A stretch of DNA of 64,000 nucleotides from Bacteroidales bacterium UBA5507 (GCA_002426195.1 DIOT01000047.1:8096-72095); one strand, 5' to 3'. Positions 29,164 to 38,070 are shown, counted from the stretch's first letter. Translations and numbers: made by a program. Notes: a model not told the origin generated them from the sequence alone.

Positions 29164-30297
29164 CTAAAAATTGAAGAGTGATTTTAAGTTTTGAAGGAAA
29201 TACTTCCAAGAATACTTTTCTTTGATAACTTTTATATTGTTGATAAATTCTCCTTCTTTATTTTCATCGTAGAACCTGAGAATTGCGTCACTAACCTCAT
29301 TGCTATTTGGATTAACAACATAACCAACTTCACCATCAGGGACAAACTCACCTAATCCGCCAACATTTGTTATAATCATAGGTTTATTGAAATGGTAAGC
29401 AATTTGTGTGACACCACTTTGCGTTGCACTTTTATATGGTTGAACAACGATATCACAAGCTGAAAAATATCTATAAACCTCACTGTCAGGAATAAAATCA
29501 TTAGACATCACGATTGTATCTTCCAGATTCTTCTCCTTAATAAGATCTAAATATGGCTTTGAATCAGAATAGAATTCTCCTGCTACTAATAATTTAATTC
29601 TTCGATCCTTAATTTTAATGTCTGACATGGCAGAGATTAGTATGTCTAGTCCCTTATAATCTCTGATAAATCCAAAAAAGAGAATGTAATTATATGAGCT
29701 GTCAAGATTCAATTCTTTAAGAGCAATCTCTTTAGATACTTCTTTACCAAAGTTATCATAGATCGGATGAGGACTAAAAATCCTCGGTTTCACGGTATCA
29801 AATAATGCTACATCATCGAGCACTTTTCTTGACATAGTTACGAACCCATCAATACTTTTCGCAAAATAGGTTGCTAAAAGCCTATCACCGATTCTTTTTT
29901 CATGAGGAATAATATTATCTATAATAGTGATTACTTTAGAGTGTTTATTCCTTTTAGCTATCCTGGCAATGGTTCCGAAGCATGGAGCCATAAAGGGAAT
30001 CCAGAATTTTATAATTATTAAATCTGGTTTTAATTTTTTAAGCTCTTTACCAACAATTACCCAATTTATTGGATTAATAGAATTAATCTTAACCTTTATG
30101 GGAACGTTACCATGGTATTTTTCAGTAGAATATTGTGTTTTCCCAGGAAATAGTATCGATGGATATTGAAGAGAGAAAGTGTAAATCTGGACATCCCAAC
30201 CATCAGTCAATAATTCTTCTGCCAATCGTTCATTGAAGTTCGATAATCCACCTCTCAACGGGTAAGCAGAACCTATAATCACCACTTTCCTGCTCAT
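29164..30297 (-). CDS. Glycosyltransferase family 4 (GT-B fold)
   Basis: A 377-residue glycosyltransferase. The N-terminal Rossmann half begins with GSAYPLRGGLSNFNERLAEEL. The C-terminal half has ILFFGFIRDYKGLDILI and the donor-binding SATQSGVTQIAYHFNKPMIITNVGGLGEFV. The acceptor and donor cannot be read from sequence. It overlaps the following GT2 gene by one base and, with it, probably builds a surface glycan. The nearby GDP-heptose genes make a heptose donor possible, but that is only inference from position. Confidence 0.85.
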   Translation of the reverse strand: MSRKVVIIGSAYPLRGGLSNFNERLAEELLTDGWDVQIYTFSLQYPSILFPGKTQYSTEKYHGNVPIKVKINSINPINWVIVGKELKKLKPDLIIIKFWIPFMAPCFGTIARIAKRNKHSKVITIIDNIIPHEKRIGDRLLATYFAKSIDGFVTMSRKVLDDVALFDTVKPRIFSPHPIYDNFGKEVSKEIALKELNLDSSYNYILFFGFIRDYKGLDILISAMSDIKIKDRRIKLLVAGEFYSDSKPYLDLIKEKNLEDTIVMSNDFIPDSEVYRYFSACDIVVQPYKSATQSGVTQIAYHFNKPMIITNVGGLGEFVPDGEVGYVVNPNSNEVSDAILRFYDENKEGEFINNIKVIKEKYSWKYFLQNLKSLFNF

Positions 30298-31253
30298 CAG
30301 GCTTCTTCCTCCACAAGATAATGATTACGGTCACTTGAATTTCTTGTTATCAGCTCACCAAGGAAACCGGCAACAAAGAGTTGTGTACCCAATATCATCG
30401 ACAACAATCCAAGATAAAACAAAGGGCGTTCAGTCATTCGGTACCCTGCCAGGAATAATTTGGCATAAGCCAGATATCCCGCTATAATAAATCCCGCCAG
30501 AAATAAAATACTCCCCAGGGTACCAAATAAATGCATTGGTTTTCTGCCAAAACGCGAGACAAACATTATGGAAATAAGATCGAGAAAGCCGTTGATAAAG
30601 CGTTCCCATCCAAATTTTGTCACGCCAAACTGCCTTTTTCTGTGTACAACTACCTTTTCTCCAATTTTCTTAAAACCTGCCCACTTAGCTATAACAGGTA
30701 TATAGCGGTGCATCTCACCGTATACTTCAATGGCTTTTACCACATCGTGCCGGTAAGCTTTAAGCCCGCAGTTCATATCATGAAGTTTAACTCCCGATAA
30801 TCTGCGGGTTACAGAATTATAAATTTTAGAAGGAAGATTTTTAGTCAGCTTGGAATCATACCGTTTCTTTTTCCATCCCGATACAAGATCATAACCTTCG
30901 TTAGTAATCATGTCATATAATTCGGGAATTTCATCAGGACTATCCTGCAAATCGGCATCCATTGTAATAACAACATTTCCGAGAGCTTTCTCAAATCCCT
31001 TGTTCAGAGCGGCCGACTTACCATAGTTTCTCCGGAATTTGACACCTCTTATATTCTTATTACCGGCACTTAGTTTCTTTATAACATTCCAGGAATCATC
31101 ATTACTTCCGTCATCTACCATTATGATTTCGTAGGTATAATTGTGCTGATTCATCACCTTCTCAATCCAGGCAGTCAGCTCAGGAAGTGATTCTTCTTCG
31201 TTATATAAAGGTATAACTATTGAAATCTGTGGTTTCTCAATTAATAAGGTCAT
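30297..31253 (-). CDS. Family 2 glycosyltransferase with two C-terminal membrane helices (DPM1/GtrB-like)
   Basis: A 318-residue protein. The GT2 catalytic domain (about 8-235) has IVIPLYNEEESLPELTAWIE, the DXD-type VITMDADLQDSPDEIPEL, and MNCGLKAYRHDVV. Two hydrophobic helices close the protein (about 243-265 and 278-300). This plan is typical of enzymes that load a sugar onto undecaprenyl or dolichyl phosphate on the inner leaflet. It is coupled to the GT4 gene and probably supplies a lipid-linked sugar for the same glycan. Confidence 0.88.
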   Translation of the reverse strand: MTLLIEKPQISIVIPLYNEEESLPELTAWIEKVMNQHNYTYEIIMVDDGSNDDSWNVIKKLSAGNKNIRGVKFRRNYGKSAALNKGFEKALGNVVITMDADLQDSPDEIPELYDMITNEGYDLVSGWKKKRYDSKLTKNLPSKIYNSVTRRLSGVKLHDMNCGLKAYRHDVVKAIEVYGEMHRYIPVIAKWAGFKKIGEKVVVHRKRQFGVTKFGWERFINGFLDLISIMFVSRFGRKPMHLFGTLGSILFLAGFIIAGYLAYAKLFLAGYRMTERPLFYLGLLSMILGTQLFVAGFLGELITRNSSDRNHYLVEEEA

Positions 31254-31284
31254 AATCCACTCTGTGTAAAACTGTATTTATCTG

Positions 31285-31851
31285 CTATTGTTGAAATGCG
31301 CCATTGAAGCTGTCATCATTTTTCTTAAGGATAGCTGAAGTAATAAGAGAAATGATAATTCCCCAAAACGTCATTCCAACGAATGCCATCAGGTTTAAGA
31401 TAGGCATTTTCATCATCTTGCCGGTTACTGCCAGCTGAGCGTCAATCATTTCATCCGAAAAACCTTTGTCAAGCAACATTTGTTCTGACATTTCCATTAT
31501 TTCCTGAATACCGTTAGGATTAATGAGTGCATAATAAACCCAAAGGTAAACAGCCATTAAAATGCCAATCAAAAGACTTATGTAGAGTCCGGTCTGGAAT
31601 GCTTTCCCGAATGAGATATATCCACCGTTAATCTTGTCGCGATAATGAATTGTAGCCATAACAATTCCCGCAATCAGAATAACATATTGCAGATAACTTA
31701 GCCATGTAACCATGTGAAGATTAAGTGCAAATAAAAGAAGTGACATCAGGATTAAAGCAGCCGCTGTGTACAGACCATATTTAACCGCATTGTTGAAAAG
31801 AGAGGTTTTTGGAGTTTCTCCCATTACTGTTGTTTCATTAGTGTTGTCCAT
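31285..31851 (-). CDS. DUF4199 domain membrane protein
   Basis: A 188-residue protein with four predicted membrane helices (about 20-40, 48-64, 78-100 and 150-175). It has DUF4199 features: YRDKINGGYISFGKAFQTGLYISLL split over the middle, and a methionine-rich segment between the third and fourth helices. The ATG at 31851 (MDNTNE) is preferred over an upstream in-frame start at 31932, which would add a non-conserved stretch overlapping the SRP RNA promoter. The family is frequent in Bacteroidota and its function is unknown. Confidence 0.82.
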   Translation of the reverse strand: MDNTNETTVMGETPKTSLFNNAVKYGLYTAAALILMSLLLFALNLHMVTWLSYLQYVILIAGIVMATIHYRDKINGGYISFGKAFQTGLYISLLIGILMAVYLWVYYALINPNGIQEIMEMSEQMLLDKGFSDEMIDAQLAVTGKMMKMPILNLMAFVGMTFWGIIISLITSAILKKNDDSFNGAFQQ

Positions 31852-31918
31852 AACTTTTATGTTTTGTTTATGCAAATGTATTGATTTATATGTTAAACAG
31901 AAAAATTTAGGCGAAGCA

Positions 31919-31948
31919 TTTGGCGGGAGCAAAAAAAATGTATCTTTG
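31919..31948 (+). promoter_or_regulatory. Promoter of the SRP RNA
   Basis: TTTG at 31919-31922 and TATCTTTG at 31941-31948 are separated by 18 bases. They match the Bacteroidota -33/-7 pattern and end five bases before the RNA. Confidence 0.8.
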
Positions 31949-31952
31949 CAGT

Positions 31953-32049
31953 GGGTAAGTCTTATACGACCAGCTCCTATCGAACTCCCCCAGGTCAGGA
32001 ATGAAGCAAGGGTAGATGGTTGTAGCGGTGCGATATAAGTAGCTTACCC
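31953..32049 (+). ncRNA. ffs: Signal recognition particle RNA (4.5S type)
   Basis: About 97 bases. The ends pair (GGGTAAG with CTTACCC) and the middle holds the conserved SRP domain IV hairpin (CAGGTCAGGAATGAAGCAAG). A T8 tract follows at once (32050-32057), acting with the terminal stem as terminator. The RNA binds Ffh and directs membrane proteins to the translocon. The DUF4199 gene is divergent and the Sua5-like gene follows on the same strand. Confidence 0.92.
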
Positions 32050-32114
32050 TTTTTTTATTTAAACAATTTGCGTTATTTTGCGTAAACCTTTATAGTACAC
32101 ACTAATTCGAAGCC

Positions 32115-32729
32115 ATGTTACTAAAGATTTATCCCGAAAATCCCAATCCCAGGCAAATAAGAATGGTGGTTGAGTGCCTGAATGATGGTGGAATAATAAT
32201 TTACCCAACCGATACTGTTTATGGATTAGGTTGCGATATCTTCAAATCAAAAGCCGTTGAGCGTATTGCACTTCTTAAGGGAATTAAAGCAGATAAAGCA
32301 AATTTTTCCTTCATCTGCGACGACCTTAGTCAACTTTCAGATTTTGCCAAACCTATTCCCAACAATATCTTCAAATTGATGAAGAATAATCTACCAGGGC
32401 CTTATACTTTTATCCTGAATGCCAGTTCAAACGTTCCAAAGTTGATTCAGAGCAAAAAGAAAACTGTTGGTATTCGTATTCCCGATAATAATATACCTAT
32501 CGAAATTGTCAGGGAATTAGGTCATCCTATAATGTCGTCATCAATTCATGATGAAGACGAGATCCTGGAATATACTACCGACCCCGAGCTTATCTACGAG
32601 AAGTATAATAAACTGGTTGATATTGTCATAGATGGTGGCTTTGGCGATAATGAAGCATCTACTGTTATTGACTGTACAACCGATACACCTCAGGTTATCA
32701 GGGAGGGAAAAGGTCAGATAACGCTATGA
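32115..32729 (+). CDS. Sua5/YciO/YrdC family protein (threonylcarbamoyl-AMP synthase-like)
   Basis: A 204-residue protein with the YrdC-like fold. GGIIIYPTDTVYGLGCDIF begins the nucleotide/threonine site, KANFSFICDDLSQLSDFAK follows, then GPYTFILNAS and KTVGIRIPDN. Sua5/TsaC enzymes make the threonylcarbamoyl-AMP used for t6A in tRNA. The details (NFSFICDDLSQLSDFA and absence of the KxR-type start of TsaC) look closer to the YciO branch, whose role is less settled, so no gene symbol is given. It overlaps the cupin gene by four bases. Confidence 0.85.
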   Translation: MLLKIYPENPNPRQIRMVVECLNDGGIIIYPTDTVYGLGCDIFKSKAVERIALLKGIKADKANFSFICDDLSQLSDFAKPIPNNIFKLMKNNLPGPYTFILNASSNVPKLIQSKKKTVGIRIPDNNIPIEIVRELGHPIMSSSIHDEDEILEYTTDPELIYEKYNKLVDIVIDGGFGDNEASTVIDCTTDTPQVIREGKGQITL

Positions 32730-33055
32730 TGAAAAGCAATAATATTTTTAATCTCCCTGCTGTATTGCCTCCAAATGAGATATTTGAAGTTATTTCCTCG
32801 GGCGATGCAACCATTGAACGTATAATTTCAACCGGACAGACAACACCTGAAGGTGAATGGTATGACCAGGAAAAAGATGAATGGGTAATTTTACTTCAGG
32901 GTGAAGCTAAAATTCTTTTTGAATCAAACTCACTTGAAATTAAGCTACAAAATGGTGATTATCTGCTTATTAAAGCTCATGAACGTCACAGGGTAACGTT
33001 TACTACCAACAGCCCTCCATGTATTTGGCTTGCTGTCCATGGCAACTTTAATTAG
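32726..33055 (+). CDS. Small cupin-domain protein
   Basis: A 109-residue single cupin barrel. The first motif is replaced by EGEWYDQEKDEWVILLQGEAKI, and the second reads GDYLLIKAHERHRVTFT with the usual His. The EWVILLQGEA line is common in cupins of phosphoribosyl-isomerase-like or small sugar-binding types. The ligand is unknown. A four-base overlap with the Sua5-like gene implies coupled translation. Confidence 0.8.
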   Translation: MMKSNNIFNLPAVLPPNEIFEVISSGDATIERIISTGQTTPEGEWYDQEKDEWVILLQGEAKILFESNSLEIKLQNGDYLLIKAHERHRVTFTTNSPPCIWLAVHGNFN

Positions 33056-33156
33056 TCATCTCTGTTGTTCTGTTTAGTCGGCGAAAAATTTCTTAAATCT
33101 TAAGTGGTTAAGAATATGGGACTTATAAAAAATGACAAAAATTTATCTTCAAAATG

Positions 33157-33187
33157 TTTGCATGTAAAGTAAAAAGCAGTACTTTTG
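33157..33187 (+). promoter_or_regulatory. Promoter of tRNA-Lys
   Basis: TTTG at 33157-33160, a 19-base spacer and TACTTTTG at 33180-33187: a full match to the Bacteroidota consensus, 13 bases before the tRNA. Confidence 0.85.
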
Positions 33188-33200
33188 CAGTCCCAATAAC

Positions 33201-33273
33201 GATTCCGTAGCTCAGCAGGTAGAGCACATCCCTTTTAAGGATGGGGTCCTGGGTTCGAATCCCAGCGGGATCA
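33201..33273 (+). tRNA. tRNA-Lys (anticodon TTT)
   Basis: A 73-base cloverleaf. The acceptor GATTCCG pairs with CGGGATC, the D arm is GCTC/GAGC, the anticodon arm CATCC/GGATG has loop CTTTTAA, and the T arm CTGGG/CCCAG has loop TTCGAAT. CCA is not encoded. Confidence 0.95.
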
Positions 33274-33275
33274 CA

Positions 33276-33302
33276 AGCCTCCGATTATCGGGGGCTTTTT
33301 TG
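33276..33302 (+). terminator. Rho-independent terminator after tRNA-Lys
   Basis: GCCTCCGA and TCGGGGGC pair around a TTA loop with one G-T wobble, followed by a T6 tract. Confidence 0.85.
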
Positions 33303-33409
33303 TTTTTTTATGCTCCACTCTCATAATTAAAACATACCTTTGTATCGACTGTGTTATCGGCATTAACCGACAGTAAGACAATATTTTCCTAACAGCCAAA
33401 ACTTGACCA

Positions 33410-34561
33410 ATGAGAACATTTTTCAAGGCATTGACAATTAGCTTTCTTATCGGAGCATTAAGTATCGGGGGTGCAAAATCCCAAATTTCATCGTATAAAG
33501 TCAACTCCGGAGATATAAATGTTGACGGTGATGGCTTCTATTATGCCCTTCCTCTAAACTCCGTGAAAGTTGACGTTACCGTTTCCAAATCTGAGTCTTT
33601 TAAAGGAAAATTCAGCGATTATGCATTAAGGCTCCTTGGAATCTCTAACATTATCAAGGAAGATAAAACAACCTACGGCATAAAAAATATTGTCCTGAGT
33701 ACCGAAACTTCCATCGATACTCTGAACCTGTATTTTGCACAATTACCCGCAAAATGGAATGATGACTACTCACTCGAATTGGTTCTCTCAGATAAAGGCT
33801 TGCTTAGTGAATTGAGAGCTCAGAGAAAAAATGCTGAAGCTAAAGAAGCTAAACAGGGCACTGAAGGTGGTTTCCGTGATCTCATGAAACCTGTTATTAT
33901 TGAGAAAGTCGATACTATTATCAGAAGAGTCAGCATTGATACAACTACTATCGAAGAGAAAATTCTTAAACGCAGTATTTCAGAAAAGAGCATTGAGCAG
34001 CAGGCTCGTGAAATTGCCGACCTTATTTACAGAATAGAAGACAATAAGTTCAGTCTCATTACAGGTTATCAGGAAGTTAATTATTCCAAAGAAAGTCTTC
34101 AGTTCATGCTTGAAAAGTTAAACCTGATGGAAGAGGAATATCTTGCATATTTTAAAGGAACAAGCAAGGTATCTGAACAACTGTATACATTCTACTATAC
34201 ACCTCAACCTCAGGAAACGGAAGTTTTCAGAACACTATTCCGTTATTCCGAAACTGATGGAATTTCATCCAGAGATAGTCGCTCAGGTGTTCCTGTCAGT
34301 ATTTCCGGTTCTCCAACTCATCATCTGTCGCAAATAAAAGCCCTCGAAACCAAACGCATGTCTTCGAAGAAAAAGGCAAAGGGCTTAATCTATAGAATTC
34401 CCGAAGAGGTGAATTATTCAATAACCATGGGAAATAACGTTTTGTCTTCAAAGAAACTTTTCATAAGTCAGCTTGGCATAATTACTTTTCTTCCTTCTGC
34501 AAATCTCAACCATGCTGATTTTCACGAAAATGGATCTTTGAAAACACTGATAATGCGATAA
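33410..34561 (+). CDS. DUF4831 family exported protein
   Basis: A 383-residue protein with a signal peptide (ends GGAKSQ). The opening FYYALPLNSVKVDVTVSKS and the later DYALRLLGISNIIKED are typical of DUF4831, a Bacteroidota family of unknown function. The middle part is rich in charged residues and includes a segment around IEQQAREIADLIYRIEDNKFSLITG that is conserved in the family. It is followed six bases later by the Yip1 membrane protein in the same direction, probably an operon. Confidence 0.8.
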   Translation: MRTFFKALTISFLIGALSIGGAKSQISSYKVNSGDINVDGDGFYYALPLNSVKVDVTVSKSESFKGKFSDYALRLLGISNIIKEDKTTYGIKNIVLSTETSIDTLNLYFAQLPAKWNDDYSLELVLSDKGLLSELRAQRKNAEAKEAKQGTEGGFRDLMKPVIIEKVDTIIRRVSIDTTTIEEKILKRSISEKSIEQQAREIADLIYRIEDNKFSLITGYQEVNYSKESLQFMLEKLNLMEEEYLAYFKGTSKVSEQLYTFYYTPQPQETEVFRTLFRYSETDGISSRDSRSGVPVSISGSPTHHLSQIKALETKRMSSKKKAKGLIYRIPEEVNYSITMGNNVLSSKKLFISQLGIITFLPSANLNHADFHENGSLKTLIMR

Positions 34562-34567
34562 TTTACA

Positions 34568-35170
34568 ATGAGTAGTTTTATTCTTGAAAGGGTTAAGAGT
34601 ATTATTTTCTATCCTGCATACGAATGGAGAATAATCTCAGCCGAAATACGTAGTTTAAAGGAGGATTTTTTTGGCTTCTGCCTGACATTAATTCTTTTTG
34701 GCGCAGCTGCCCAGGTACTGGGGAGTTTCTTTTATGTTAAGAACGTTCTCGATATTGATGCTTACAGGTTTTCATTTCCTTTAACTAAAGCTGTAAGCTT
34801 TATTATCGTTCAAATGCTTACTGTTATAATCCTAACCTTCTTCATAAACGGGACAGCACGTAAATTTGCATCAGACCGCGACTTTGTCAGGAGTGGTAAA
34901 TTAGCCATATATGGATTAACCCCTTACTTTTTATGCTACATCATTGCCAATCTCGACCATAGACTTATCCTTGCAATGATACCTGCTTTTTACAGCCTTT
35001 ATATATTTGCCAAAGGACTGCCGGTTTTACTTAACACTGCCCATGCTAAAGTACCCTCGTTTGTTTTTCTGATTGCAATGATGGTACTGGGATGCAACTA
35101 TATACTGGAATCAGGATTTAATCTTCTAATCTCCTTAATATTCCCCGACATCTTGCCTAAACCATTTTAA
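34568..35170 (+). CDS. Yip1 family membrane protein
   Basis: A 200-residue integral membrane protein with five predicted helices. The N-terminal ILERVKSIIFYPAYEWRIISAE is the usual Yip1-domain lead (a W within a short amphipathic segment). GLTPYFLCYIIANLDHRLILAMIPAFYSLYIFAKGLP is split over helices 3 and 4. The function in bacteria is unknown. Its end overlaps the convergent kdsA gene by 14 bases. Confidence 0.78.
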   Translation: MSSFILERVKSIIFYPAYEWRIISAEIRSLKEDFFGFCLTLILFGAAAQVLGSFFYVKNVLDIDAYRFSFPLTKAVSFIIVQMLTVIILTFFINGTARKFASDRDFVRSGKLAIYGLTPYFLCYIIANLDHRLILAMIPAFYSLYIFAKGLPVLLNTAHAKVPSFVFLIAMMVLGCNYILESGFNLLISLIFPDILPKPF

Positions 35171-35987
35171 GGCAGGCTTCTCTTAATAATACCAGGTCAT
35201 TCAGCAACTTAGGCAGGTTCTTAAGGGGTAACATATTTTCGGCATCAGATTTAGCTATGGCAGGATTGGGATGTGTTTCAAGGAAAATGCCATCTGCACC
35301 TGCAGCAATACCGGCCTTTGCAATCGTCGATATCATTTCGGGCATACCACCGCTAACTCCGGTTGACTGATTAGGCTTCTGAAGTGAATGAGTAACATCA
35401 AGAACCACCGGTACATTAAAACTTCTCATAATGGGAATTGACCTGTAGTCAACAATAAGATCCTGATAGCCAAACATCGTACCTCTATCGGTTAAAATTA
35501 TCTTGTTGTTGCCGGTTTCCTGAATCTTCTCAACGGCAAACCTCATAGATTCAGGCGACAGGAACTGACCTTTCTTAATGTTGATCCATCTTCCTGTCTT
35601 CCCGGCTGCTTCAAGTAAATCAGTCTGTCTGCATAAAAACGCCGGAATCTGCAACACATCAACATACTCAGCTGCCATAAAAGCTTCGGATGCTGAGTGA
35701 ATATCTGTTACTACAGGAATATTCAATGCACTTCTTACATCCGCAATAACCTTCAAAGCTTTTTCATCACCAATACCTGTAAAAGACGATGCCTTTGAGC
35801 GATTGGCTTTCCTGTAGGATGCTTTAAAAATAAAGGGAATGTCAAGTTTGGAGGTCAGCTTCAGAATTTCCTGAGCTATCTCCATAGGCATTCCAGTATT
35901 TTCAACAACACAAGGGCCAGCCATAAGGAAAAAGTTATGCGAAGGCTTAAGATTCTTTATATCCGGAGTTTTTATTAATTCTGTCAT
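35157..35987 (-). CDS. kdsA: 3-deoxy-8-phosphooctulonate synthase
   Basis: A 276-residue enzyme that condenses arabinose 5-phosphate with phosphoenolpyruvate to make KDO 8-phosphate for lipopolysaccharide. Visible motifs: FKASYRKANRSKASSFTGIG, VTDIHSASEA, LQIPAFLCRQTDLLEAAG and INIKKGQFLSP. The AGPCVVEN segment near the N-terminus carries a Cys where the E. coli metal-independent enzyme has Asn, so a metal-dependent (Aquifex-like) form is likely. It lies 10 bp downstream of rarA on the same strand. Confidence 0.94.
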   Translation of the reverse strand: MTELIKTPDIKNLKPSHNFFLMAGPCVVENTGMPMEIAQEILKLTSKLDIPFIFKASYRKANRSKASSFTGIGDEKALKVIADVRSALNIPVVTDIHSASEAFMAAEYVDVLQIPAFLCRQTDLLEAAGKTGRWINIKKGQFLSPESMRFAVEKIQETGNNKIILTDRGTMFGYQDLIVDYRSIPIMRSFNVPVVLDVTHSLQKPNQSTGVSGGMPEMISTIAKAGIAAGADGIFLETHPNPAIAKSDAENMLPLKNLPKLLNDLVLLREACLKMV

Positions 35988-35997
35988 TATAAGGATT

Positions 35998-37269
35998 TTA
36001 GTAATTATATTTCGACTGCCATAAATTCTTTAAACGTTGCCGTATTTCATTCTCCCGCTGATTATTGCCGGGATCATAGAGTTTTTTACCTTTCAGCTTA
36101 TCGGGCATAAACTCCATATTTGTAAAATTCCCTTCATAGCTGTGAGCATATTTATAGTCCATTCCATATCCAATATTCTTCATCAGACTGGTTGGAGCGT
36201 TCCTGAGAGCAAGAGGCACCGGAAGATCACCGGTACGTCTGACTAACTCGGAAGCTTCTTCTATTGCCATGTACGAAGCATTGCTCTTAGCCGAGCATGC
36301 AAGATAAACAGCACATTGCGAAAGAATGATCCTGCACTCGGGATAACCTGTTTTATGAACGGCATCAAAACAGGTACTTGCAAGCAAAAGGGCATTGGGA
36401 TTTGCGTTACCGATATCTTCAGAAGCAAGAATCAACATCCTTCGGGCAATAAACAAAGGATCCTCACCCGCTTCAATCATGCGTGCAAGATAATAAACTG
36501 CCGCATTGGGATCACTTCCACGCATTGATTTGATAAAGGCTGAAATCACATCATAATGCATTTCCCCCTTTTTATCATATACCGATAGATTCTGCTGAAT
36601 AATTTTAACAGCTGATTTATTATCAATAACAACGGGACCTGTCTTATCCTTATTAGTAGTGACGATGACCTCCAAAGCGTTAATAAGCTTTCTGGCATCG
36701 CCTCCCGATATCCTCATCAAAGCATCAGTTTCTGCGACTTCTACCTTAATATGATACTCCTCATTGATCTTTTCAATTGCCTTGCTAATAATGATATTCA
36801 AATCCTCTTCAACAAGAGATTTAAGGATATACACCTGACATCTGGACAGGAGGGGAGATATTACCTCAAATGAAGGATTTTCGGTCGTGGCACCAATCAG
36901 AGTCACAATTCCTTTCTCAACAGCTCCCAGCAGTGAATCCTGTTGTGATTTGCTAAAACGATGTATCTCGTCAATAAATAATATAGTTCCGGAACCACTG
37001 TCTTTTGCTTTCTCAATAACTTCCCTGATATCCTTGACACCTGAATTTATAGCACTAAGAGTATAAAATGGACGAAGCAGCTCTTTCGAAATTAAAAAGG
37101 CTAACGTTGTTTTGCCAACTCCCGGAGGACCCCAAAAAATCATTGAAGGAATAATGCCACTATCAATTGACCGGCGCAAAACTGCATCCTCACCAATTAA
37201 ATGTGATTGACCAACATAATCAGAAAAACTCTCAGGGCGCATCAATTCAGCCAAAGGCTTGAAACTCAT
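35998..37269 (-). CDS. rarA: Replication-associated recombination protein A (MgsA/RarA AAA ATPase)
   Basis: A 423-residue AAA+ ATPase. Walker A GPPGVGKTTLA, Walker B FIDEIHRFSKSQQD, sensor GATTENPSFEV, then the C-terminal RarA region with SDPNAAVYYLARMIEAGEDPLFIARR. The family acts at stalled replication forks and binds single-strand-binding protein. The length is normal. kdsA follows 10 bp downstream, so the two are probably cotranscribed. Confidence 0.95.
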   Translation of the reverse strand: MSFKPLAELMRPESFSDYVGQSHLIGEDAVLRRSIDSGIIPSMIFWGPPGVGKTTLAFLISKELLRPFYTLSAINSGVKDIREVIEKAKDSGSGTILFIDEIHRFSKSQQDSLLGAVEKGIVTLIGATTENPSFEVISPLLSRCQVYILKSLVEEDLNIIISKAIEKINEEYHIKVEVAETDALMRISGGDARKLINALEVIVTTNKDKTGPVVIDNKSAVKIIQQNLSVYDKKGEMHYDVISAFIKSMRGSDPNAAVYYLARMIEAGEDPLFIARRMLILASEDIGNANPNALLLASTCFDAVHKTGYPECRIILSQCAVYLACSAKSNASYMAIEEASELVRRTGDLPVPLALRNAPTSLMKNIGYGMDYKYAHSYEGNFTNMEFMPDKLKGKKLYDPGNNQRENEIRQRLKNLWQSKYNY

Positions 37270-37486
37270 TTTCTATATATTTACAGGTAGACAAAGATAA
37301 GAGTATTTTAAACCGGGAGAATTCTTCATTTTTAGTCTCAGATTAAAAAACACGACGATTTTTTAAGCCGATTTTAATACCAAAACAGACAGATTTTTTA
37401 ATATCAATACCTATATACCTGATTACCAACCCAATAAAAGATTAAAAAAAAATTAAAAAAACTTGCTTTTACCTTAAATCTTTATT

Positions 37487-37494
37487 TATCTTTG
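37487..37494 (+). promoter_or_regulatory. -7 promoter box of the first small lipoprotein gene
   Basis: TATCTTTG matches the Bacteroidota -7 consensus and lies 30 bases before the ATG at 37525. A TTG 21 bases upstream could serve as -33. Confidence 0.6.
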
Positions 37495-37524
37495 CCTTGT
37501 TTTTAAAACTAAACACATTAAAAC

Positions 37525-37740
37525 ATGAAAACATTAGCTCAGATTTTAGTTGTCGCAGGTTTAGCTTCATTCGTAGCTTGCGGTCCAAGTGCAGAACAAA
37601 AAGCAGAACAAGCTCGTTTAGATTCTATCAGAATTGCTGATTCAATCGCTTTAGTACAGCAAGCTGAACAAGCTCGTATGGATTCTATCAACGCTGCTAT
37701 GGCTGCTGACACTACCGAAATGGAACAGCCCGCTCAATAA
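37525..37740 (+). CDS. Small lipoprotein with DSIRIADSI repeats
   Basis: A 71-residue protein. The lipobox FVACGPS predicts a lipid-anchored mature part of about 52 residues that is almost wholly helical and charged. The motif QARLDSIRIADSIALVQ is partly repeated as QARMDSINAAMA, a 20-22-residue period. It has its own promoter and strong terminator, which suggests high expression. A paralogue lies next door at 37817. Alanine/DSI-repeat lipoproteins of this kind are common in Bacteroidota; the function is unknown. Murein-lipoprotein-like helix packing is a possibility only. Confidence 0.8.
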   Translation: MKTLAQILVVAGLASFVACGPSAEQKAEQARLDSIRIADSIALVQQAEQARMDSINAAMAADTTEMEQPAQ

Positions 37741-37766
37741 GACTAAAAAGACTGTTTTACTATAAA

Positions 37767-37790
37767 AAAGAGGTGTTTTTTCACCTCTTT
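37767..37790 (+). terminator. Rho-independent terminator between the two small lipoprotein genes
   Basis: AAAGAGGTG and CACCTCTTT pair perfectly around a T6 loop and run into a long T tract. Confidence 0.85.
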
Positions 37791-37816
37791 TTTTTTATTT
37801 TTAAACCTTTAACGTT

Positions 37817-38038
37817 ATGAGAAAATTCATCATTCCTGCATTTTTATTCCTGTCTTTTACATTCGCCTGTAATAACAGCAGCCAAATGAATTCCGAACAA
37901 ATGAGACAGGATTCAATACGAATTGCCGACTCAATCTCTTTGGTTCATAAACAACAAAGGGCTATTGATTCATTGAATACTGTTCAACACGAACAACAAA
38001 TAATTGCCGATTCTATTGAGGCTCTTTTAAACAACTAG
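37817..38038 (+). CDS. Second small lipoprotein with DSIRIADSI repeats
   Basis: A 73-residue protein. The lipobox is FTFACNNS; the mature part is helical with QDSIRIADSISLVHKQ, then AIDSLNTVQ and IADSIEALL. It shares the DSIRIADSI core with the neighbouring protein and looks like a tandem duplicate that has diverged. It has no clear promoter of its own after the upstream terminator, so expression may be weak or come from readthrough. Confidence 0.75.
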   Translation: MRKFIIPAFLFLSFTFACNNSSQMNSEQMRQDSIRIADSISLVHKQQRAIDSLNTVQHEQQIIADSIEALLNN

Positions 38039-38070
38039 CTTCCGGATTTAATTCCAAGGCCTGCTAATTA

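Noticed and set aside
24468..31253. Heptose and glycosyltransferase genes considered as a complete polysaccharide export locus
   Set aside because: No flippase, polymerase or Wzx/Wzy/ABC export gene is in the stretch; only donor synthesis and two transferases are visible.
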